40,096 nucleotides of DNA from Lentisphaerota bacterium (GTDB lineage: Bacteria; Verrucomicrobiota; Lentisphaeria; Victivallales; Victivallaceae): positions 1 to 40,096 of the forward strand of contig SUWB01000031.1 of NCBI GenBank assembly GCA_015061745.1, read 5' to 3'. Below are positions 34,063 through 40,096 of this stretch, piece after piece. The number at the start of each line of letters is the position of its first letter. Position 1 is the stretch's first letter. Both the position numbers and the translations under genes were made by a program. The notes beneath the pieces were generated by a model. The model did no database searches and was not told where the DNA came from. It saw only the letters and a list, made by a program, of their open reading frames with translations.

Positions 34063-35141
34063 TTAAAGTCAAAAATCTGAAAAAAATTTATAACGGCAAT
34101 GCCGTTCTCAAAGATGTGAATGCCGTTATTGAAAAAGGTGAAGTCATCTCCATTATCGGTCCCTCCGGAACCGGAAAAAGCACCTTTCTGCGCTGTCTGA
34201 ATCTGCTTGAACAGCCCGATGGCGGCGAAATTTGGATTGACGGGAAAAACATTCTGGATGCAAAAACCGATATTACCGCTATCCGACGCAAAATGGGTAT
34301 GGTGTTTCAGTCATTCAATCTGTTCGGCCATCTGACTGTTCTGGAAAACATTGCCATGGCACCGGTCTCTCTCTTGAAAAAGAGCAAAGCGGAAGCCGAA
34401 GCCAAGGCTATGGAACTGCTTAAACTTGTGGGGCTTGCAGGCAAAGCCAACGCCCTGCCGCAAGAACTTTCAGGCGGTCAGCAGCAGCGTATTGCCATTG
34501 CCCGGGCACTGGCTATGGAACCGGAAATCATTCTTTTTGATGAGCCGACTTCTGCACTTGATCCGACCATGGTCAACGAAGTTCTTTCTGTTATGCGCAA
34601 TCTTGCAAAAACCGGAATCACCATGCTTATCGTCACCCACGAAATGCGTTTTGCCCGGGATGTGTCGACCCGCATTTTCTATATGGATGAGGGAGTGGTT
34701 TATGAATCAGGTCCTGCCAAAGAGCTTTTTGAAAATCCCGCGCGCCCCAAAACGAAGGCATTCCTGCGTCGGATTGATATGCTAAATTTCAATCTGAGCA
34801 AGGCGGATTTCGACTTGTACCACTTCCAGAGTCAGGTAGTGGAATTTGCTGAAAAACAGATGCTGGACGGCAAACAAATCAAAGCTTTGTATTCCGTTCT
34901 TGAAGAGTTGCTGATCAATGTTGTATTCCCGGAAATCAACAAGATTGACTTGGAAATCGGCATTTCTGAAGAAACAAAAACAACGGAACTTTGCCTGAAA
35001 TGGCAGGGCAAGACAGCAAATCCGCTGGATTCCGGTTCTCCATCTGGAGAACTTGCCCGCATGATCATCCGGAAACGCAGCAAAACAATTGAGTTCACAA
35101 CTCCCGATAACAACAACAGTCAACTTGCAATTACTCTTTGA
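34059..35141 (+). CDS. GlnQ-like ABC ATPase with C-terminal RsbW-like (HATPase) domain
   Basis: A 360-aa protein. Residues 1-240 are a polar-amino-acid ABC ATPase: Walker A GPSGTGKST, Q-loop FQSFNLFGHLTVLENI, signature LSGGQQQR, Walker B ILFDEPTSALDP, H-loop IVTHE. Residues about 243-360 are extra and resemble the serine-kinase/anti-sigma ATPase fold. They have SVLEELLINVVFPEIN in the place of the N-box, TANPLDSGSPSG near the position of the first Gly box, and ELARMIIRKRSKTIEF matching the final helix and strand. The glycines needed for ATP binding are poorly kept. It is translationally coupled to the binding/permease gene and followed after 26 nt by the STAS gene, so the tail probably docks the phosphorelay proteins. 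Confidence 0.88.
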   Translation: MIKVKNLKKIYNGNAVLKDVNAVIEKGEVISIIGPSGTGKSTFLRCLNLLEQPDGGEIWIDGKNILDAKTDITAIRRKMGMVFQSFNLFGHLTVLENIAMAPVSLLKKSKAEAEAKAMELLKLVGLAGKANALPQELSGGQQQRIAIARALAMEPEIILFDEPTSALDPTMVNEVLSVMRNLAKTGITMLIVTHEMRFARDVSTRIFYMDEGVVYESGPAKELFENPARPKTKAFLRRIDMLNFNLSKADFDLYHFQSQVVEFAEKQMLDGKQIKALYSVLEELLINVVFPEINKIDLEIGISEETKTTELCLKWQGKTANPLDSGSPSGELARMIIRKRSKTIEFTTPDNNNSQLAITL

Positions 35142-35167
35142 AAAATAAAAACATAAGGATTTACAAA

Positions 35168-35467
35168 ATGGAAGTTAAATTCAACAAACAAGACAGCACT
35201 CTTACCGTTGCAATCAGCGGCAATATCGACACAGTCACCGCACCGGAACTGGATACAAAACTCCAGGAAAATCTCTCCGGCATCAAAGATCTTATTCTTG
35301 ACTTTGCCGCAGTTGATTACATTTCCAGTGCCGGTTTGCGTGTCATTCTCATGGCAAATCAGCAGTTGGAAGATGCAGACGGCACCATGACAATCAAGAA
35401 TGCAAACGATGATGTCCGCGATGTTTTTGAAATGACCGGCTTTGATTCTCTGCTGAATTTGGATTAA
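35168..35467 (+). CDS. STAS-domain anti-anti-sigma-type antagonist (SpoIIAA/RsbV-like)
   Basis: A 99-aa single STAS domain with the family core LILDFAAVDYISSAGLRVILMANQQL. Ser53/Ser54 in ISSAG lie at the phosphorylation site region of SpoIIAA/RsbV-type antagonists. The start ATG (35168) has AAGGA 8 nt upstream; the earlier TTG at 35138 overlaps the ATPase gene. In known systems the unphosphorylated antagonist binds its kinase partner and is reset by a PP2C phosphatase. Both partners are encoded immediately downstream. Confidence 0.92.
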   Translation: MEVKFNKQDSTLTVAISGNIDTVTAPELDTKLQENLSGIKDLILDFAAVDYISSAGLRVILMANQQLEDADGTMTIKNANDDVRDVFEMTGFDSLLNLD

Positions 35468-35480
35468 GGCCACATTCCAG

Positions 35481-35939
35481 ATGACGACAGAAATCAAAAC
35501 ATTCTGTTACAACGGCAATCCTCAACTGATTGTCCCGGCTGACCGCGGTGAATTCGCCACCCTTCAGCAGTGGCTCTTGAGTATTGCCGCTGAACTGGAT
35601 ATGCAGGAACGCATCAGAAAACATCTGATGATTTGCTGCGATGAAATATTCACCAATATCGCCTCTTATGCCTATCCGGAGGGAAACGGCAGCGTCACAG
35701 TCACGGTTGAATTCGTTTCTGAAACAAAGAGTTTACGAGTTATTTTCAGCGATTCCGGTACAGCTTTCAATCCGCTTGAAATCTCCGAACCGGATACCAG
35801 CAGTGCGTTGTCGGAACGGAAAGTCGGCGGACTGGGAATGTTTATGGTCAAAAAAATGATGGATTCCGTAGAATATTGCCGGCAAGACGGCAAAAACATA
35901 TTGACACTTACCAAGTGTCTGGAGAAACAGGATAAATGA
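35481..35939 (+). CDS. RsbW/SpoIIAB-like serine kinase (HATPase_c_2)
   Basis: A 152-aa GHKL ATPase. N-box DEIFTNIASYAY, G1 box SDSGTAFNP, G2 region KVGGLGMFMVKKMMDSVEY. These are the ATP-binding elements of anti-sigma serine kinases, and they are intact here, unlike in the tails of the two transporter proteins. It probably phosphorylates the STAS protein encoded 13 nt upstream. AAGG precedes the ATG. Its stop overlaps the phosphatase start (ATGA). No sigma factor gene lies in the operon, so its output target is open. Confidence 0.92.
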   Translation: MTTEIKTFCYNGNPQLIVPADRGEFATLQQWLLSIAAELDMQERIRKHLMICCDEIFTNIASYAYPEGNGSVTVTVEFVSETKSLRVIFSDSGTAFNPLEISEPDTSSALSERKVGGLGMFMVKKMMDSVEYCRQDGKNILTLTKCLEKQDK

Positions 35940-37684
35940 AATTTATTTTTCAAAAATGGCTGTTTCTGCTTGTTGTGCTGGCATTTCTGATAACCTTTGC
36001 CGCCTCATGGCATTTGCACAGCTATCTTGCAGAACTTTCCGCCATTGATATGCTGGAGTCAACCCTCTCCGGAGTCTCCCGGAAAATCAGTATTACCGAA
36101 GATAACCTCAAAGCAGTAACGCATCTTTCAGACGCTGCGGCGCTTGCAAAAACTCACGCCTTTGCTCTGTTGATTGCCTCGGATCCCTCCATATTACACA
36201 ATAAGGAGAAACTGGATGCCGTCCGCAAAAAACTCGATGTTGATGAACTGCATGTATCGGATGAGAAAGGGGTTCTTCAATGGTCTGTATCATTCAACAA
36301 ATCGCTGAATTATCGCGGTTACGACATGAATTCCCAGGAGCAGTCCGCAGCATTTATGCCGGCACTCACCGATAAAAAATTTGAACTGGTGCAGAAACCG
36401 CAGGTAAGCGGTTCATATAAGATCCTTTTCCAGTATGTGGGTGTAGCACGTATTGACAAGCCGGGCATCGTCCAGATTGGCTACCGTCCCGAGCGGATCA
36501 TAGAAGCGCAGCACCTGGCAGATATCAAGCAAATCGAAGAAGATACACGCATTGGAACCAATGGTACTTTGTATATCATCGAAAAACCGGATCTGCCGGC
36601 AGACTATAAGAAAGTCACCCGAACTGGCAACAGTATACAGCTTTCCATTGCCTTCGGCAAGTATCTTCTGACCGCTGAATTGCCGGAAGAGGAAATGTAT
36701 GTTTCCCGGGATTCCGTACTCAAAGTGCTGATTATCGGAAACTTGATTTTATTTGGAGTCATCTTTATTCTGGTATCCCGTCTGTTGCAGAAAGTGGTTA
36801 TCAACGGCATCTATTCCGTCAATGAGTCTCTGCACGAAATCACCGGTGGTAATCTGGAAAAACAGGTTTCCGTATCAACTACGGCTGAATTCTGTACGCT
36901 TTCAAACGGCATCAATGAAACCGTTTCTGCCCTGAAAAAAGCAATTGAAAACGAAGCAAAACGCCTTGATGCAGAACTGGAAATGGGCAGAATGATTCAA
37001 ACCTCCATCCTGCCGGTCGATTTCACCGATAATGAACGGTATCAGCTTCATGCCGGCATGTTCACTGCACGCGAAGTCGGCGGTGACTTTTACGATTTCT
37101 TTGCCATTGATAAAGACCATCTGGCAATCCTGATTGCAGACGTTTCCGGCAAGGGAATTACCGCTGCTCTCTATATGATGACTGCAAAAACTCTGCTCAA
37201 GGAACTGCTTCAGAAACATCCTGTCGCAGAAGCCTTTGATCTCGCCAATCAGGAACTTTGCAAAAACAACAAAGCACATATGTTCCTGACCGCTTTTGCC
37301 GGTGTTATCGACTTGAATACCGGGATTATGACCTGCGTCAATGCCGGACACAATCCCCCTGTTTTCATATATGCAGATGGGACAGCGCAATATCTGAAAA
37401 TCAAACATTGTCTTGTATTGAGTGCCTCACGCAAAGCCCGGTACACGGCGGTTGATCTCCAATTCAAAAAGGATGATAAAATCATTCTTTATACCGATGG
37501 TGTCACAGAAGCAATGAATTGCAGCAAGCAGCTTTTCGGCGAGGAACGACTTTTGCAAACGCTCTCTGCCAATAACGCTTCACCGCAAGAAATCGTGGAA
37601 TTGATTCGCACTGAAGTATCGGAATTTGCCGGGGCGGAACCTCAGAGCGACGACATAACCCTTCTCGTTATGAGATACAAATAA
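35936..37684 (+). CDS. Membrane sensor PP2C-type phosphatase (RsbU/SpoIIE family)
   Basis: A 582-aa protein. A membrane helix (about 7-24), an extracytoplasmic sensor region (about 30-255, Cache-like in size and pattern), a second helix (about 264-284) and a HAMP-like segment (about 285-340) lead to a PPM/SpoIIE phosphatase domain (about 365-582). Metal-binding Asp residues are in REVGGDFYDFF, LIADVSGKGITAALYM, LYTDGVTEAMN and SDDITLLVM. It should dephosphorylate the STAS protein in response to an extracytoplasmic ligand. Given the operon, the ligand may be one the transporters import. It overlaps the kinase stop by 4 nt and is the last intact operon gene. Confidence 0.93.
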   Translation: MKFIFQKWLFLLVVLAFLITFAASWHLHSYLAELSAIDMLESTLSGVSRKISITEDNLKAVTHLSDAAALAKTHAFALLIASDPSILHNKEKLDAVRKKLDVDELHVSDEKGVLQWSVSFNKSLNYRGYDMNSQEQSAAFMPALTDKKFELVQKPQVSGSYKILFQYVGVARIDKPGIVQIGYRPERIIEAQHLADIKQIEEDTRIGTNGTLYIIEKPDLPADYKKVTRTGNSIQLSIAFGKYLLTAELPEEEMYVSRDSVLKVLIIGNLILFGVIFILVSRLLQKVVINGIYSVNESLHEITGGNLEKQVSVSTTAEFCTLSNGINETVSALKKAIENEAKRLDAELEMGRMIQTSILPVDFTDNERYQLHAGMFTAREVGGDFYDFFAIDKDHLAILIADVSGKGITAALYMMTAKTLLKELLQKHPVAEAFDLANQELCKNNKAHMFLTAFAGVIDLNTGIMTCVNAGHNPPVFIYADGTAQYLKIKHCLVLSASRKARYTAVDLQFKKDDKIILYTDGVTEAMNCSKQLFGEERLLQTLSANNASPQEIVELIRTEVSEFAGAEPQSDDITLLVMRYK

Positions 37685-37689
37685 TTATA

Positions 37690-37731
37690 CCTGTCTGTGC
37701 TTGAAGATTATATAACTTCCGCACAGGCAGG
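37690..37731 (+). other. Long hairpin between the phosphatase and the kinase remnant
   Basis: CCTGTCTGTGC (37690-37700) pairs with GCACAGGCAGG (37721-37731) with one G-U pair, and GAAG (37703-37706) with CTTC (37716-37719). No T-run follows, so it is more likely a processing, stability or translation-control structure than a terminator. It ends at the Shine-Dalgarno (GGGAG, 37730-37734) of the following pseudogene. Confidence 0.6.
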
Positions 37732-37743
37732 GAGCTTGAGAAT

Positions 37744-38171
37744 ATGCAAATTTTGAATTTCGGTTCGTTGAATATTGATCACGTTTATAACGTGGATCAT
37801 TTTGTCGCGCCGGGGGAACGTTGTGTTCCGCTGACTACAAAATCAATGTCGGCGGTAAAGGTTTGAATCAATCCATCGCCCTTGCCAGAGCCGGTGTTGC
37901 AACCCTTTATGCCGGAATGATTGGCAAGGATGGAATTTTCCTCCGGGATCTTCTCGAATCGTCCGGAGTCAATGTAGATCATGTTATGATCGGAGATTGT
38001 CCAACGGGACACGCCATCATTCAGGTGGAAAAGACGTCCGGCGAGAATTCCATTCTGCTTTATTCCGGCGCAAATACAAAAATCCCCACAGACCGGATGC
38101 TGCATATTCTGCAAAAAATGCAAAAGAACTCCTATGTGGCGGTTTTGCAAGAGTCGTTTTTCCTATGCTAA
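37744..38171 (+). pseudogene. PfkB/ribokinase-family sugar kinase, frameshifted and truncated
   Basis: The first frame gives MQILNFGSLNIDHVYNVDHF then APGE, the classic start of a ribokinase-like kinase. The family sequence continues in another frame from 37821 with SADYKINVGGKGLNQSIALARAGV and TGHAIIQVEKTSGENSILLYSGAN. Restoring one base near 37819 (GAACG to GAAACG) would rejoin the frames as APGE-T-L-C-S-A. After about residue 125 the protein departs from the family and stops at 38171, so more than half, including the catalytic C-terminal motif, is missing. It has a good Shine-Dalgarno (GGGAG) and was probably the last gene of the operon before the right end of the element cut it. Confidence 0.8.
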
Positions 38172-38353
38172 AAATGCACCATTTTCGATAAAGTGTCAAA
38201 AAAACGACTTTTCGTTTCACCTCAAAATCCGTTCTCTGTTTCTTTATGCCGCCGATTAGAGATATTTTCGCAGTTTAGCAAAGCGGTAACCATTTTTCAC
38301 TAACTTGCAACCATTTTGAGCTTGAGAGACATTTTCCGAACAATAAAAACAAC
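38172..38353. other. Non-coding right end of the integrated segment
   Basis: About 180 bp of AT-rich DNA between the kinase remnant and the right repeat copy. I see no gene, no integrase remnant and no terminator in it. Confidence 0.5.
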
Positions 38354-38379
38354 CCCGACCATTTTTTTTGCCCAAATGG
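38354..38379 (+). repeat. Right attachment-site-like repeat (attR or internal att)
   Basis: 26 bp identical to 28136-28161, including the 3' end of tRNA-Pro and the T8 tract, but without a tRNA. It is followed by ACAC instead of the palindrome arm. It bounds a 10.2-kb segment. Confidence 0.85.
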
Positions 38380-38834
38380 ACACTAAACTCTGCTCAAATC
38401 AATGAATTTATTTGCCAAAATTTGCCAATCTGGATTTTCTGGAAAATACGACACCTGACGCAACACTCAAAAACGTAATATTACGATTTTGAACCTTTAA
38501 GATTCTTTTATATGTTATCATGCGTTAAAAATATTTCACTCCAAGTGCATTTCATGAAGATTCCATCCGCTTAGGAAGTCTGTGGATATAAGGCTCAAGG
38601 TTATCTCGAACACTTTTTAGCGCAACATTTACCTCTGGTATGTTCTCTCCATAAGTAAGCAACCTTGTCCATTCATCGGGATAAAATTGGCGCAATACAA
38701 ATAATATAAAAAGTGATATTTGGCTTTTTTATATTGAAACGCAATATTGTATTCTCCTCTCAAATTGTTGAACTGCCGCAAAAGGTTCTGTCAATATTCA
38801 ACTCAGTAATAAACTTGAAAAATCAAGTCCGGAA
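38380..38834. other. AT-rich region right of the second repeat
   Basis: Apart from the small remnant at 38552-38728, this stretch holds no gene I can support. It contains several direct short repeats (for example TTTGCCAA twice near 38410-38430) but no tRNA and no integrase. Confidence 0.45.
38552..38728 (-). pseudogene. Short minus-strand gene remnant of unknown family
   Basis: A 58-codon open stretch ends at a TGA (38554-38552). It encodes a protein-like, non-repetitive sequence including LRQFYPDEWTRLLTYG and LEPYIHRLPKRMESS. Upstream, GAGAGGAG is followed by a possible TTG start in a different frame (reading RFNIKKPNITFYII), so a single frameshift could join them. I do not recognise it. 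It may be a decayed gene or a small real one misread here. Confidence 0.4.
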
Positions 38835-40096
38835 TCAGTAATCGCTCTTTTCTTTTATTCCGAGTTTATTCATGCGGTAATTCATCATCCGGGGGGAAAT
38901 ACCCAGCTCACGGCCTGCCTCTGATAAATTACCATTGCTGCGTTTGATCGCTTGCGTGATCAATTCCCGCTCGTAACCGGCAAGCAGAAGATCTATCAAA
39001 GGCTTTTCCCCGGCTTCCGGCATGGCATAATGGGTTTGCTTGTATTGCAGAGAGGGCGGCAGATTATAGTGGTGGATACAGTCGTCCTGTGCCGTTAAAA
39101 CTGCTCTTTCCATACAATTTTCCAGCTCTCTGACATTGCCCGGCCAGCGGTAACTGGTAAGCATATTTACTGCAGCAGTGGAAAGTCCGGTGATTTTTTT
39201 ATTGTATTTCAAATTCATTTTTTCGATAAAATGTTCTGCAAGCAGCAATATATCTCCCTGCCGGTCAGCCAGATCCGGCATCATTACCGGAAAAATATTC
39301 AGCCGGTAATAAAGGTCTTCCCGGAAAAGATTTTTCTCCATAAGCTCTTCCAGATTACGGCTGGTTGCGGCAAGAAATCTTACATCTGAATGCAGCTCCT
39401 CGTTGCTGCCGACTCTGGAAAAGGTTTTTTCCTGCAAAAAACGGAGCAGTTTCACTTGAGTTTGGGGAGTCAAATCGCCGATCTCATCAAGAAAAAGCGT
39501 TCCGCCATTTGCCGCTTCGGCTCTGCCTATACGCCGAGATACCGCCCCGGTGAATGCCCCTTTTTCATGACCGAAAAGTTCACTTTCCACCAGACTTTCC
39601 GGCAATGCGGCACAATTCAATGCAATAAACGGTTTATCCTTGCGGTTGGAAAGTTCCACGATCGCTCTGGCCAGCAGCTCTTTGCCGGTGCCGCTGGAGC
39701 CGCGGATAAGCACAGTTGCATCCGATGGAGCCACTTGCCTTACCTGCTGAAAGATCGCTTGCATTTCCCGGCTGTTGCCGATCAATTTACCGGGATTGGC
39801 TGACAGCATGTTCCGCAGCTTGCGGTTTTCATCCATCAACGACTGCCGTTCTGAATGCAGTTCAATACACTCTGCTGCGGCATCGGCGGTGATCCCCGCC
39901 ACGATCTCCAATAATGCGGCATCCTGTTCCAGATCGCTGTTGGAGTCCACCGGGCGGTCAATGGAAAGGGTGCCGATGATCTCTTCGTGATGAAAAAGCG
40001 GCACGCATATAAAAGCCACCTGCCGGGTATATTTGTGCCGTCCGGTGCGGTTCAGAAAACGGGGCTCTTTCCGCAAGTCCGGGATGATATGACTGC
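38835..40096 (-). CDS. Sigma-54-dependent transcriptional activator, GAF-AAA+-Fis (N-terminus off window)
   Basis: At least 420 codons; the frame stays open to the window edge, so the N-terminus is missing. The end of a GAF-like domain ([21 protein letters not shown]) is followed by the sigma-54 interaction domain. That domain has Walker [16 protein letters not shown], the GAFTGA loop in [11 protein letters not shown], Walker [13 protein letters not shown] and the [11 protein letters not shown] motif. A Fis-type HTH ([25 protein letters not shown]) ends it. It activates sigma-54 promoters on a small-ligand signal. Its target is unknown, and I saw no clear -24/-12 promoter in the window. It lies outside the second repeat copy, but its CATG frequency is island-like. 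Confidence 0.93.
   Translation of the reverse strand, partial: SHIIPDLRKEPRFLNRTGRHKYTRQVAFICVPLFHHEEIIGTLSIDRPVDSNSDLEQDAALLEIVAGITADAAAECIELHSERQSLMDENRKLRNMLSANPGKLIGNSREMQAIFQQVRQVAPSDATVLIRGSSGTGKELLARAIVELSNRKDKPFIALNCAALPESLVESELFGHEKGAFTGAVSRRIGRAEAANGGTLFLDEIGDLTPQTQVKLLRFLQEKTFSRVGSNEELHSDVRFLAATSRNLEELMEKNLFREDLYYRLNIFPVMMPDLADRQGDILLLAEHFIEKMNLKYNKKITGLSTAAVNMLTSYRWPGNVRELENCMERAVLTAQDDCIHHYNLPPSLQYKQTHYAMPEAGEKPLIDLLLAGYERELITQAIKRSNGNLSEAGRELGISPRMMNYRMNKLGIKEKSDY

Noticed and set aside
28600..38353. Integrase or transposase within the repeat-bounded segment
   Set aside because: I looked on both strands for tyrosine or serine recombinase motifs and transposase-like frames and found none.

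Overview
The window looks like the chromosome of a diderm (outer-membrane) bacterium of moderate GC. It encodes BamA, an LptF/LptG permease, an ArnT-like membrane glycosyltransferase and a Wzm/Wzt-type polysaccharide exporter. The gene order and protein style would fit the PVC superphylum, possibly Lentisphaerota. That placement is an impression from the proteins only; no rRNA is present.

Layout. Positions 1-614 are AT-rich and hold no convincing gene, only a promoter near the end. Positions 615-2181 (+) carry a small unknown protein, an HhH-GPD DNA glycosylase and a GNAT acetyltransferase. Positions 2240-17069 (-) form one tightly packed run of 14 genes: prs-rplY-pth-rpsF-ssb-rpsR-rplI-dnaB-bamA-mazG-(ArnT-like)-pdxB-(lptF/G)-(peptide SBP). 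A near-consensus promoter (17291-17319) precedes it and a terminator (2201-2241) ends it. Positions 17492-26174 (+) are a surface-polysaccharide cluster: Wzm-like permease, Wzt-like ATPase with carbohydrate-binding tail, a 1376-residue methyltransferase/coiled-coil/GT2/GT4 fusion, ManC and a CapA-like protein. Positions 26395-27978 encode a stand-alone NERD-nuclease/UvrD-like helicase. A tRNA-Pro(GGG) follows at 28065-28143 with its own consensus promoter.

The 3' end of that tRNA begins a 26-bp sequence (28136-28161) repeated exactly at 38354-38379, so 28136-38379 has the form of a DNA segment integrated at the tRNA. Just inside its left edge are an array of 20-nt GCTTCATA-hairpin units and, at 28914-29059, a long interrupted inverted repeat that probably folds as an RNA. 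The rest is one operon (29306-37684). It encodes an NCS2 purine/uracil-type permease with an extra C-terminal domain, a four-part substrate-binding/permease fusion, an ABC ATPase carrying an RsbW-like C-terminal domain, a STAS antagonist, an RsbW-like kinase, and a sensor PP2C phosphatase. A frameshifted, truncated PfkB kinase comes last. I read the operon as a partner-switching phosphorelay wired into two uptake systems, with no sigma factor present. This is the most novel-looking system in the window.

The tetranucleotide CATG occurs only 5 times in positions 1-28135, but about 23 times in the 10.2 kb segment and 6 times in the 1.7 kb after it. So the sequence beyond the second repeat, including the sigma-54 activator at 38835-40096, also looks non-backbone. 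The island is probably larger than the two visible repeats, and its integrase may lie to the right of the window.
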